Shown in pieces: positions 8,499-16,472 of a DNA stretch of 64,000 nucleotides. Every line of letters begins with the position of its first letter. Within the stretch, counting starts at the first letter, position 1. The notes under the pieces are model-generated. The model did no database searches, was not told the origin of the DNA, and saw only the letters and a program-made list of their open reading frames with translations. Made by a program: the position numbers and the translations under genes. The DNA is from Massilia arenae (GTDB lineage Bacteria; Pseudomonadota; Gammaproteobacteria; Burkholderiales; Burkholderiaceae_D). The stretch covers positions 62,001-126,000 of the forward strand of contig NZ_VPFD01000012.1 in the NCBI RefSeq assembly GCF_008014745.1, in the 5' to 3' direction.

Positions 8499-10513
8499 GA
8501 CAATTCGCTCCTGCAGAATTCAAGATAGGTTTTCAATACTGGGGGATCTGCGCGACGTGGCTTGATCCCTTTCACGAGCCGGCGCGCGAGAACGCTCATG
8601 GCAGGCAGCTGTGCGCCCAGCCTGTGGCAGAACAGTGCGAGTTCGCCCATCTTGAAGCCGTGCACCTGGTCGCGCAGCGCGCTGGTCGATGTGTCGCGCT
8701 CCGTGTCGAGCAGGCGGGCGTAGAGCAGCAAGGGCTTTTCGACGGTGCGCGTCCACGGCTCTTTCCAGTGTGCAAGTCGAGCGATGTCGGCCACTCGCTG
8801 CTCGAATACGCGCTCCACCTCGCCGAAAAGACTGAGGTGCCGCTGCATCGCGATGACCAGATTGGCTTCACGGTCGACCGTCTTGCCACCGGGCTCGCCG
8901 GTGTCGGGGGGCTCGCCCGGAATCTTTTCGCCGCGACCGCCGCCGCCCGCATACTGGGGCCGCAGGTAATACAGCAGCCAATCCTCGGCGTTGGCGAACA
9001 GGCGCAGATCCGAATAGGCGAGCAGGTCGGCGGCGTGGTGGAAAGGTAGATAGAACACGGGTTCGGGCTGTCCGCGCGGCACGAAGCGCAGATTGCGCTT
9101 CCCCAGCAGGGGTAGCGCGGACGCGTTCCAGCAAATCGGCTGCGACGCCGTGCGCTCCAGCGTGAGCGGCACTTCGCCCCAGTGGATGTCATAGTCGCGC
9201 AGCCTTTCGGGCTGGTCGCAGCCGAAGTGAAATGCCACGCTTGCCAATCCATCCTGCGCGCGCAGTTCAATGTCGCGGATGAAGTCGAGCTGGCCTGCGG
9301 CGTCTTCGTACAGTGCATCTTCTTCGCGCTCGGCGGCCTCGATCTGCTCGGGCAACTGCGCATACGAACAGGCCGCCGACGAAGACAGCGCCTTGACGAC
9401 CTGGGCGACGATGGTGTCCGCACTGCCCGTCTGCACCCATGCCAGTCCCAGCTCGTGATTGTCGCCATTCCAGGCCTTGCAGGTGAAATTGGCGCTACCG
9501 ATATACACCAAGTGGCGTTGCCCCTCGCCGCAAAGAATGAGGATCTTTGCGTGCAGCCTGCGCACGATGTTCAGGCTGGCCACCGGGGTGCCGTCGTTGG
9601 CGGCGGCGATGCGCGCGAGTTCTTCACTACGGATCGCCGGCGGGATCAGGTGCAGGCGACGCGTTTGCGCATGCAAGCCGTAGTGGCGCTTGCTCAGCGC
9701 CGGCAGATTGGCCGCATCGGTATGGACGGCGATCTCGCGGATCGGTCCCACTTCGCGGTCGAGCGCGTCGACCAGAAAGCTGCTGCCCCGGTCGAAGAAC
9801 GGCGACACCACGACCAGCTTGCGCGCCGGACGGGCGGACACCGAGCGCCACAGGCTGGCCAGTTGTCCGAGCCCCGTTTCGCCATAGCCGGACGACAGCA
9901 GCGTATAAGCCTCTTTCGGCCCGCCTTTGCCGGCGGCTTTCCACTTTTCCAAACGTGCGTCGAGGGTGGCGACGATGGCGTCCAGCGCCGGAGAAGCCGC
10001 GGCCTGGGGGTGCTGCGCGTAGCCGTTGCGCAGCAAATCGGTGAATGCGCGCAGCAGCCCTGCGTTGGCGCGCTCACGCCCGCTCCACACGAAGTCCATG
10101 AAGACTTCGCGGTTCGAAAACAGGCCGGTCTGGGTCAGGTTGAACGAGCCGAGTACGAGGCGCACGGTGTCGCGCGTGACGATCAGGTAGGCCTTCGAAT
10201 GGTGGCAGCTATACGCCTTCGCGCGCACCGGAATCAGGTCCAGGAAATGCGGCAGCTTGTTGGATTCACGGGTCTTGCGCGCGTCGTACAGCACCAGCGG
10301 CTGGCAGGCGGCGATGAAGCGCAGGTGGTTCGTGCGCAAGTCGAATTCGTCGTCGAGCTGGCGGCCAGCGATCAGGTTGATCAATTGCTGGTCGTCGAAC
10401 TCGTAGGTCAGCACGACCATGCGCTCGATCGGATCCGTCCTGGCATTGGTGGCGATGTCGGCAAAGATGCTCTGCAGCGAATCGAATTCGCCATGCGATG
10501 GTGAGTGGCTCAT
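8495..10513 (-). CDS. phospholipase D-fold (HKD) nuclease-like protein
   Basis: A 672-residue protein with two HKD-type motifs. The first is at about residues 105-127 (HSKAYLIVTRD, then GSFNLT). The second is at about 321-345 (HAKILILCGEG, then YIGSANFT). Two such motifs form one active site in the PLD superfamily, which includes the restriction enzyme BfiI and many PLD proteins that partner helicases. A third region of about 330 residues at the C-terminus is not recognised. The second motif lacks the Asp of the classical HxKx4D, where Gly or Glu occupies the place, so the family match is clear but the exact chemistry is not. It overlaps both neighbours by 4 bases. Cleavage of DNA handled by the helicase is an inference. 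Confidence 0.8.
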   Translation of the reverse strand: MSHSPSHGEFDSLQSIFADIATNARTDPIERMVVLTYEFDDQQLINLIAGRQLDDEFDLRTNHLRFIAACQPLVLYDARKTRESNKLPHFLDLIPVRAKAYSCHHSKAYLIVTRDTVRLVLGSFNLTQTGLFSNREVFMDFVWSGRERANAGLLRAFTDLLRNGYAQHPQAAASPALDAIVATLDARLEKWKAAGKGGPKEAYTLLSSGYGETGLGQLASLWRSVSARPARKLVVVSPFFDRGSSFLVDALDREVGPIREIAVHTDAANLPALSKRHYGLHAQTRRLHLIPPAIRSEELARIAAANDGTPVASLNIVRRLHAKILILCGEGQRHLVYIGSANFTCKAWNGDNHELGLAWVQTGSADTIVAQVVKALSSSAACSYAQLPEQIEAAEREEDALYEDAAGQLDFIRDIELRAQDGLASVAFHFGCDQPERLRDYDIHWGEVPLTLERTASQPICWNASALPLLGKRNLRFVPRGQPEPVFYLPFHHAADLLAYSDLRLFANAEDWLLYYLRPQYAGGGGRGEKIPGEPPDTGEPGGKTVDREANLVIAMQRHLSLFGEVERVFEQRVADIARLAHWKEPWTRTVEKPLLLYARLLDTERDTSTSALRDQVHGFKMGELALFCHRLGAQLPAMSVLARRLVKGIKPRRADPPVLKTYLEFCRSELS

Positions 10514-11853
10514 GCTTGCGCGTGAAGATGGTATCGGTTGGCGCGCTGGAAATGCCAGTCGCGGCGGTGCTGGAAAGCGACCAGGGCCAGGCGCGCCCCG
10601 CGACCTCCAGCCTTGGCCAGCGCGCTGCGCCGCTCGCCGTAACTGAGGACCTCGAACTTGCCCTGCACGCGCAGTTCTCCATCTTCCATGAACGGCGTGC
10701 TGCCCTTGGCTTTCTGGTGCGCCACGTGGTGGGCCAGGATCCGCTGCGCCGCATCCTGGTAATCGCGGACCTCCGTCAAGCCGGCGAACAAGCCCTTGGT
10801 GTCGCCGGCGTCAGGCATCTGGCCATAGGCACGTGCCGTCACGCGCAGCGCCCCGGCCAGGTCTTCTTCGAGTTCGTCGAAAGGCAGCGGCCCGTTGTCC
10901 TTTTCGGCGCAGGACAGGTACTCGCGTTCGAATATATGCTGCACCAGCCCGATCAGTTGCTGAAACAGCTCGACCTGGGTGAGCTCCGTCTTCAAGGGAG
11001 CGTACCGGCTGCGCCATGCGTCGAAGCCGGCGGCGTAGCTCGCCGCATCGTGCTGCCAATCCTCGTCTTCGTCCACGCTGATGGGCCGGTCCCACAGGCA
11101 GCGAACCGCCGGCGTGCGGTCACAATACTCGCTGATCAAGGTGCGCCAAACCTGCGCTTCGGCCCGTCCCGCGGGCGCCCCGGTCTCGAACAAGGCGGCA
11201 TGGTCATTCATGCGGCCCAGGTCCCAGGACTCTCCTTCCCACCACGAATCCAGGGCGGCCCGCAAGGATTTACCCTTGCGCTTGCCGAATGCGGAGGCGA
11301 GCTCGCTTCCGCGCGCGGTGAGCTGCTTGCCGGCCTTGTCGAGAATGCCCCAGGTGCTCGACGGGCTCGAATAATGGCCGAGCGTGCCGTAACCCAGACT
11401 CGCATAGATGCGATCGTTGTTCCTGATATCACCAAGGGCAAGACTGTCCCGCTCGCGCATCAGCGCGGTGTATTTCGTGATATTCAGGACCGTGGACGAT
11501 GCCGATTCCACAGTGTGCAGCAGGCCCCACAGGATCTCCGCCCGGCGAAACTGCAGCGCGAAATCCTTCTGTCCCGGGGCAATGCCGCGCTCGGCGAGGA
11601 AGGTATAGATCAATGCCAGCACACCGTGGTAAGCCGGCTGATTGGACAGGACGGTGAACTGCTTGAACAGCTTGTCCTGCAGCGCGGTATAGGGAGACAG
11701 GAAGCCTAGCGGATCCATCAGCAAGCCCTGGCGCCCGAGTATGACGTATTCGGAAAATTTCATGAGAGAGCGGTAACTGAAATCGAAGCCGGGCGGCAGC
11801 GCGGCCTGAAAGTGGTGGAACAGCACGGGCACCACACGTAGGGACGCTGGCAT
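10510..11853 (-). CDS. uncharacterised protein, first gene of the helicase/PLD operon
   Basis: A 447-residue protein that I do not recognise. It starts at ATG 11853, with AAGG nine bases upstream. It is largely helical and has no membrane segment or signal peptide. The N-terminal third is rich in aromatic and hydrophobic residues (SEYVILGRQGLLMDPLGFLSPY). The rest contains many Ala and charged residues, and the C-terminus is basic (RRDWHFQRANRYHLHAQA). No nuclease, ATPase or methylase motif is evident. Its stop overlaps the start of the PLD-fold gene, so all three genes form a compact co-translated set. A DNA- or target-recognition subunit is possible, but that is a guess from the position. 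Confidence 0.65.
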   Translation of the reverse strand: MPASLRVVPVLFHHFQAALPPGFDFSYRSLMKFSEYVILGRQGLLMDPLGFLSPYTALQDKLFKQFTVLSNQPAYHGVLALIYTFLAERGIAPGQKDFALQFRRAEILWGLLHTVESASSTVLNITKYTALMRERDSLALGDIRNNDRIYASLGYGTLGHYSSPSSTWGILDKAGKQLTARGSELASAFGKRKGKSLRAALDSWWEGESWDLGRMNDHAALFETGAPAGRAEAQVWRTLISEYCDRTPAVRCLWDRPISVDEDEDWQHDAASYAAGFDAWRSRYAPLKTELTQVELFQQLIGLVQHIFEREYLSCAEKDNGPLPFDELEEDLAGALRVTARAYGQMPDAGDTKGLFAGLTEVRDYQDAAQRILAHHVAHQKAKGSTPFMEDGELRVQGKFEVLSYGERRSALAKAGGRGARLALVAFQHRRDWHFQRANRYHLHAQA

Positions 11854-11863
11854 TGTCGAGCCT

Positions 11864-11882
11864 TAGGCAATAGGATTGCCTA
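11864..11882. promoter_or_regulatory. perfect 8-bp inverted repeat just upstream of the helicase/PLD operon
   Basis: TAGGCAAT-AGG-ATTGCCTA is a perfect 8+8 inverted repeat with a 3-bp centre. It ends 11 bases before the ATG at 11853 of the operon's first gene. It is too close to the start to be a terminator, so it is either an operator for a dimeric repressor or an RNA hairpin that hides the ribosome site. No regulator gene for it is visible nearby. Confidence 0.5.
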
Positions 11883-12278
11883 CCGAGCGTGGCAAAATCC
11901 ATCACCGCGACGTCAACGTCGGCGGATCGCTTGGCGGACATGTCGGGCGTTTCCTGCATTGCCGTTATCTTGACCTCATGGCTGAGTGCACACGCTGGTG
12001 GCGCGTAACGGCGCACGCCACAATCACGCCCGTGCGATTGGAAGACACTGGCATGCTAGAGCGAATTTTTCTAGTGCGCAACTTTACTTGCGCAGACGGA
12101 TCAGAAAACAACGAGGCTTTTCCTGGAATCCGCATTCCTCATCGGTTTGCAGCCGATCAATCACCCTCGGCACTCCGAGCCAAAAAAATTCCCGCCGCCC
12201 GCGTATGGTCGACATCGGTTTTCCTTGGGGGGGGATATGACACAAGACCGTGCAATAAGCTCGGGGACTAGACTGATT

Positions 12279-12299
12279 TGGCGGAGACGGTGGGATTCG
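12279..12299. repeat. att-like copy of the tRNA-Ser 3' end (distal copy 1)
   Basis: TGGCGGAGACGGTGGGATTCG matches, base for base, the 3' end of the tRNA-Ser(GCU) gene at 34734-34754 (CCA end, acceptor arm and half of the T arm on the minus strand). It is not part of a tRNA here. It lies 102 bases from the next copy at 12381. Copies of a tRNA 3' end away from the tRNA are the usual footprint of tyrosine-recombinase integration. Confidence 0.8.
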
Positions 12300-12340
12300 C
12301 CTACATCCCGCAGGCGCTCTACTCGTCTGATACGCCAACA

Positions 12341-12374
12341 ATGAGAAAAGCCACCTTGCGGTGGCTTTTCTCAT
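12341..12374. terminator. bidirectional hairpin terminator between the two att-like repeats
   Basis: The arms ATGAGAAAAGCCACC and GGTGGCTTTTCTCAT are perfect 15-bp inverted repeats around a TTGC loop, with the U-rich run inside the lower stem. On the minus strand it follows the 12381 repeat by a few bases. That is where a tRNA terminator would sit, so it may be the original downstream terminator of tRNA-Ser displaced by the island. Confidence 0.65.
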
Positions 12375-12380
12375 CAAACT

Positions 12381-12401
12381 TGGCGGAGACGGTGGGATTC
12401 G
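12381..12401. repeat. att-like copy of the tRNA-Ser 3' end (distal copy 2, probable island end)
   Basis: A second exact 21-bp copy of the tRNA-Ser 3' end, in the same orientation as the copies at 12279 and 34734. Together with the copy in the intact tRNA it brackets 22.3 kb that contain only defence-type genes and an IS relic. The next bases (TATTGCG) differ from those in the real tRNA gene, so identity ends at the T arm. Confidence 0.8.
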
Positions 12402-12611
12402 TATTGCGTTTTAAAACCCGCATGGATACTGGCTTTCCGCCGATACAAAATACCGCCAACCCTTTCTCATACCCCTAAGCGATCTGGTCGAAGCAGGACA
12501 ATGTTGGACAATCCTGGGCTCATCACTGGCCGACTTCCTATATTTGATTTTACCGCCAACTTACCCCATGCAGCTACTGGGCGTTATTGGAGAGCAGCGG
12601 CGTCGATGCCT

Positions 12612-12643
12612 TTCGAGTGTCTAGAAGACTCGTGGCGATTCAC
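12612..12643. mobile_element. right-end relic of an IS3-type element
   Basis: TTCGAGTGTCTAGAAGACTC followed by GTGGCGATTCAC closely matches the right end of the degenerate IS3-type element near 29385-29414 (TCGAGTGTCTAGCAGAGCTG, then TGGCGATTCAT), including the last transposase codons and stop. No other part of the element is seen here. Confidence 0.5.
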
Positions 12644-12727
12644 TTCTCCATTTTGCGGTCATGCCATTACCCTGTTTGAAATAGCCAACATGGCGGCACG
12701 AGAACGGCAGATCACTGTACCACTGTC

Positions 12728-12765
12728 CCGTCATGCCTGCCCGCTTTGGGATGCAGGCATGACGG
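12728..12765. terminator. 13-bp inverted repeat just downstream of the dcm stop
   Basis: CCGTCATGCCTGC (12728-12740) and GCAGGCATGACGG (12753-12765) are perfectly complementary around a 12-base loop, 3 bases beyond the methyltransferase stop. It has no clear T-run, so it is a possible factor-assisted terminator or mRNA 3' stabiliser rather than a canonical terminator. A dispersed palindromic repeat is the alternative. Confidence 0.45.
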
Positions 12766-12768
12766 CAT

Positions 12769-14448
12769 TCAGAGCACTTCCGCTTCGGGAGGCGCTTCAG
12801 GCAGATTGAGCCGCGTTTGCACTTGGCGCATTTCGTTGGCGGACTGCGGGGTTGCAGACGCAGGCTCGCGACGAGAAAGCAGGTTGTACACGAGGTCTGC
12901 AATCTGTTTCGCCAGCAGCGGCGGCACTGCATTGCCTACCTGATGGAACTGTTCGGTTCGGTTGCCCTGGAAGAAGTAATTGTTGGGGAAGGTCTGCAGT
13001 CGGGCAGCTTCACGCACCGTCAAGCTTCGGCACTGGGATGGTTCGTAATGGATGAAGTAGTGTCCGTCCTTGGAAATGTGGCTAGTCACCGTGTTCGACG
13101 GATCTTTTCCCACTTGGACTCGGAACCGGTCCTTGAATTTTCCGGATTCCCAGTTTTCATGGTTGGGCCGCAGTCCTTCCAGATTGAAATCGGCGTGACC
13201 CTTAGGCGACCGGTCGTATGCCTTCGCATATGCAGACGCGAACGCGTAACGCCGCAAGTCACTCCGCATGTGGGCGCGGGCACTGTGATTCAACCAGACT
13301 TCAAGCCGTGGATCGTGATACCAACCTGCAAGCAGATTTGGCGAGTCAGCATTGTAATCTTGAATCTTCAGCTGGTTATCTCCCGGCCCCAGACCATCCA
13401 GAACTTCGTTTGCCGTCTGCAGCAATACATCATGAAGTTCGCAACGCGCACTGTCATGCGCGACCTCGCGGGCCATGCTCAAGAAATGGCCGCGAACGAT
13501 TTCCGCCCATGAGCTGTCCGAGTCAGGTTCTTTGCTGAGTACGCTGCGTATGGCGGGAAGTCCGCTTAAAACTTGGCGGGCGTTCACTTTACCAGCCGTC
13601 GCAAGCTGCCCGGGTGCACCACGGAGTTCGACAACATCTTCCCTCACGCCTACAAGAATCACCCTGTGCCGTGCTTGCGGAATCCCGTGATTTTCAGCCT
13701 TGATGACGAAATCGTGCACGTCAATCTGATGCGCATCGTCACTTGGGCGAAAACGGGTCGGGCTGCTCATCGAATAGATTCGGTATCTGTGCATCCGATT
13801 CGATCCACCGGCATCCTTGTCGGGATCGGACAAGTCCTGCAGGATCGTCTCGAAAATCTTGTTGCCTCCAACGGAGGCCGTAAGTATTCCCTTAACGTTT
13901 TCCATCACGAAGACCGAGGGACGGTACTTCCGGATGATCCTGAGGTATTCCTTGTAGAGGAAATGACGATGATCGTCTTCCGCCTTGTACTCGACGTTTC
14001 CGCGATTGCGCGAGCGCCCCACGATCGAATACGCCTGACACGGAGGGCCGCCGATCAGTACCCACTGGACATCAGGTCCGATGCCGTGCGCGCTGATCCT
14101 CCGATCTAGCTCCTCGTTGCCTTCCGGCGTTCCAAGTTCGATCTGACGAGCTTCTTCGCATGCTTCGGCCCACACATTCATGTTGGACTCGTCATAGGGA
14201 TGAGGCGCATGCCGGTTACAGAACCGATAGTAAGAATCGAGTGCGTTGCCGCCACGTCGCTTGAGAAGACGATAGAACGCCCGCAGTCGAAGCGTCCGGT
14301 GCGCGGCCTCATTCATTTCGGCCGATACAATGATCCTGAATGGATCTCCCTCAACGGAAGAAAAGCCTTCACCGAGCCCACCAGGGCCTGCGAAAAGATC
14401 AACTACCTGGATATGTCCGGAACTGGCGGACTGTGATTTGCTCGACAA
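12769..14448 (-). CDS. dcm: DNA (cytosine-5-)-methyltransferase
   Basis: A 559-residue C5-cytosine methyltransferase with the ordered motifs: I VDLFAGPGGLGEGF (residues 16-29), IV GGPPCQAYS with the catalytic Cys, VI FVMENVKG, VIII QARHRVILVG, then a target-recognition region. IX/X is REAARLQTFPN and QVGNAVPPLLAKQIA near the C-terminus. It transfers a methyl group from S-adenosylmethionine to cytosine C5 at a specific site. The site cannot be read from the sequence. The frame has no upstream ATG, only TTG at 14448 before a stop at 14463, so the start is probably TTG. It is divergent from vsr with 47 bases between them. It probably supplies the self-marking modification for the neighbouring MutL-Z1-AIPR operon. 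Confidence 0.92.
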   Translation of the reverse strand: MSSKSQSASSGHIQVVDLFAGPGGLGEGFSSVEGDPFRIIVSAEMNEAAHRTLRLRAFYRLLKRRGGNALDSYYRFCNRHAPHPYDESNMNVWAEACEEARQIELGTPEGNEELDRRISAHGIGPDVQWVLIGGPPCQAYSIVGRSRNRGNVEYKAEDDHRHFLYKEYLRIIRKYRPSVFVMENVKGILTASVGGNKIFETILQDLSDPDKDAGGSNRMHRYRIYSMSSPTRFRPSDDAHQIDVHDFVIKAENHGIPQARHRVILVGVREDVVELRGAPGQLATAGKVNARQVLSGLPAIRSVLSKEPDSDSSWAEIVRGHFLSMAREVAHDSARCELHDVLLQTANEVLDGLGPGDNQLKIQDYNADSPNLLAGWYHDPRLEVWLNHSARAHMRSDLRRYAFASAYAKAYDRSPKGHADFNLEGLRPNHENWESGKFKDRFRVQVGKDPSNTVTSHISKDGHYFIHYEPSQCRSLTVREAARLQTFPNNYFFQGNRTEQFHQVGNAVPPLLAKQIADLVYNLLSRREPASATPQSANEMRQVQTRLNLPEAPPEAEVL

Positions 14449-14495
14449 CTTTGCTTTACATCAAAAATGGCTGTTGCCGTAGGATAGCAAGAAAT

Positions 14496-14960
14496 ATGGA
14501 CGTAGTCGATGCAGCAACCCGTTCGCGGATGATGTCAGGCATCCGGTCGGCGAATACAAAGCCGGAAATGATCGTCAGAAGGTACCTGCATGCCCGGGGC
14601 TTTCGCTATCGACTGCACGTCCGAGCTCTACCCGGCTCGCCCGACTTGGTGCTGCCGAAGTACAAGGTTGCGGTCTTCGTTCATGGATGCTTCTGGCACC
14701 GGCATGAGGGTTGCCGCTACGCGACAACTCCGGCCAGCAATGCCGACCGCTGGAAGCTGAAGTTCGACTCGAACACGGCGCGTGATGCGCGAAACGCGAG
14801 CATGTTGACTGCAGCGGGTTGGCGGATCATCGTGGTCTGGGAGTGCGAGCTGAAGCGTGATCCCGAAGAAAGACTTGGCAGTCTCGTATGCGAGATAGTA
14901 AGTCGAAATGGCGGCAACTCACTACAATCTAGCGAATATCAGATTCAGACGTACTGTTAA
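14496..14960 (+). CDS. vsr: very short patch repair (Vsr) mismatch endonuclease
   Basis: 154 residues starting at ATG 14496 (MDVVDAATRSRMMSGIRS). A longer upstream frame has no family similarity. Vsr hallmarks are present: TKPEMIVRRYLHARGFRYR, the catalytic-Asp motif SPDLVLPKYKVAVFVHGCFW, HRHEGC with the metal/His residues, and WECEL near the C-terminus. Vsr nicks 5' of the T in T:G mismatches made by deamination of 5-methylcytosine and hands repair to DNA polymerase I, with MutL stimulation in Escherichia coli. Pairing with dcm is classical. Pairing with a MutL/MORC-type operon is typical of the R-M-like systems described by Iyer, Abhiman and Aravind (2008). A possible small gene follows. 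Confidence 0.93.
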   Translation: MDVVDAATRSRMMSGIRSANTKPEMIVRRYLHARGFRYRLHVRALPGSPDLVLPKYKVAVFVHGCFWHRHEGCRYATTPASNADRWKLKFDSNTARDARNASMLTAAGWRIIVVWECELKRDPEERLGSLVCEIVSRNGGNSLQSSEYQIQTYC

Positions 14961-14973
14961 GGTCAATTGCTAT

Positions 14974-15201
14974 ATGGCCCGCAATCTGAATCGCCACCTT
15001 GCCTGTCTTGAAGCAGACCAATTTAGAGCACCCAAATCTCTTGCTTACCTTAAAATCGATAATGCTATATACGATGCCACCCCGGCCGAATGCCATAAAC
15101 GGATTGCATCAAAAAGTCGCGCGGAAATATTTCGCGACACCTTAGAAACCCAACCACCAAGCCATTGGCGCGATTACATTATTGATCCTTCGACGAGATA
15201 A
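14974..15201 (+). CDS. small hypothetical protein downstream of vsr
   Basis: A 75-residue frame that starts 13 bases after the vsr stop, with AAGG about nine bases before the ATG. It is basic (MARNLNRHLACLEADQF at the start) and has no recognised domain. It runs 23 bases into the 3' end of the convergent SRA-like gene. The ribosome site and position support it. Lack of similarity makes it uncertain. Confidence 0.4.
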   Translation: MARNLNRHLACLEADQFRAPKSLAYLKIDNAIYDATPAECHKRIASKSRAEIFRDTLETQPPSHWRDYIIDPSTR

Positions 15202-16156
15202 CCTTCAAATCAACTTCCTCTTTGCGTCGCGTCAACGGTGGCCCAATTACCAACTCGTCCACTTTACGATGTGGCGCCTTGGGCTCTTCGGATACAAGAT
15301 AAACCATTAAACCGGGAAACTGATTTTCCAAGGCCTCAATCGCTTTCTTAATGGCTCTTTCCGCGTCTGCACGGATAACCGGCAAAGCCTCCTTCGCTTT
15401 AGGGTAATTAGCTGTTGCGCTCATTGTCCCTCCAGCGATCCCAGCGACGGCTGCAAGTATCGGAAGCACGCTCTTTATTGAGCCTCGCTCCAAGTCACAC
15501 TCTGGAATGCGAAGATTTGGCGCATCCGACTCGACTTTCAAGAGGAATGCCTCAACCATTAGCGAAGCATATAACCGCCATAACGAATCGACAACAATTT
15601 GATACTTTCCGACATTGGTTCGGTCTAGATTCAAGTGCAACGATTGGGCGAGAAGAAATTGCTGCCAGTATTTTTCATCGTTCCGAATTTCTACTTTGAG
15701 ATCGATTATCTTTGGATTATCTTCCTGGATTCTATGCCTGATCGGACTGAGCAAGAAGAAAAATTCCCGGCATTGCTCACCTAGCAACTCAGGCATGAGT
15801 GAGTGATCCACCAAGCCGCGCACTTCGACTTCACCACTAAATATGTAATTTCTCCTAAACGGGTAACGTTCAAACAACAGAACCCTAAAGCCTTCGGATT
15901 TGGCATTGTACAGCCTACTGTTAGGGTAATAGTGCAGGCCGTGCTGCCCGCGTCCCTTATGAGTAAACGCAGAAAAATAAAATAGATTTCCCCGCCATTT
16001 CTTTACATAATATTCATTGTTATAGTTTGTTAGAAGGACGATAGTCCTTCTTTCCTCTGACACTCGCAGCGCCCGAAAAGGACTACCACCAAATTCGCGC
16101 AATAGTTGCTCATTACTTACCTCTTGCCCCATCGAAAATCTTAACGTATCCACCAT
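15179..16156 (-). CDS. hypothetical protein with an SRA-like N-terminal region and a hydrophobic segment
   Basis: 325 residues, taking ATG 16156 (MVDTLRFSMGQEV) over the in-frame TTG two codons upstream. The first 120 residues resemble the SRA-like domain of ScoMcrA-type proteins: a 'GQEVSNEQLLREFGGS' start, RTIVLLTNYNNEYYVKKW, FSAFTHKGRGQ, SEGFRVLLFERY and YIFSGEVEVRG. Such domains read modified cytosine or phosphorothioate DNA. No HNH or other nuclease motif follows. A hydrophobic stretch (SVLPILAAVAGIAGGTM, about residues 230-247) suggests a membrane helix or a buried helix. The gene is clearly more AT-rich than its neighbours, which points to separate acquisition. The family assignment is tentative. 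Confidence 0.6.
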   Translation of the reverse strand: MVDTLRFSMGQEVSNEQLLREFGGSPFRALRVSEERRTIVLLTNYNNEYYVKKWRGNLFYFSAFTHKGRGQHGLHYYPNSRLYNAKSEGFRVLLFERYPFRRNYIFSGEVEVRGLVDHSLMPELLGEQCREFFFLLSPIRHRIQEDNPKIIDLKVEIRNDEKYWQQFLLAQSLHLNLDRTNVGKYQIVVDSLWRLYASLMVEAFLLKVESDAPNLRIPECDLERGSIKSVLPILAAVAGIAGGTMSATANYPKAKEALPVIRADAERAIKKAIEALENQFPGLMVYLVSEEPKAPHRKVDELVIGPPLTRRKEEVDLKVISSKDQ

Positions 16157-16472
16157 AAGCAACCTTATAATTTTTACTGGACAGCATCGACTGAAGTTAC
16201 GAAGAATATAATATATCCGCCTTATTTCATGAATTAAAGCAATATTTTCTCAAAGCGGGGATGCGGTATCCCAAGTGCAGGCGGGGACGCACTTAATCGA
16301 TCAAATTTTTCATATTGACCGTTACAAACACTCTATCTTGGCCATATTTGTGCACGATCCGAGTCTGTGTCGAATATCGTTGAACCGTTATCGTCCTGCT
16401 TCAAATCGAATGAATTTAGACAATTGTCCAGATTTGCAGAGCGGTATTCTCATGCAACATGCCGGAATCCCG
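16157..16472. other. AT-rich intergenic region, 316 bp
   Basis: It lies between the stop of the last operon gene and the SRA-like gene, both on the minus strand. It is markedly AT-rich around 16170-16260 and probably holds the promoter of the SRA-like gene. No gene or clear hairpin was found. Confidence 0.4.

Larger units (their letters stand above)
11883..12768. other. gene-poor junction between the helicase/PLD module and the tRNA-Ser island
   Basis: No supportable gene lies in these 886 bases. Short frames exist but lack family similarity and coherent starts. The stretch holds two 21-bp copies of the tRNA-Ser 3' end, a hairpin terminator, an IS right-end relic and a 13-bp inverted repeat, each listed separately. 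It reads like a scarred integration site. Confidence 0.6.

Noticed and set aside
4851..11853. DISARM system
   Set aside because: A PLD-fold protein and a helicase are present, but no DrmA or DrmB (DUF1998) protein and no linked methylase is seen in this operon.
12084..12377. Minus-strand frame of 97 codons across the att-like repeats
   Set aside because: It reads through the terminator hairpin and tRNA fragments and has no similarity or ribosome site.
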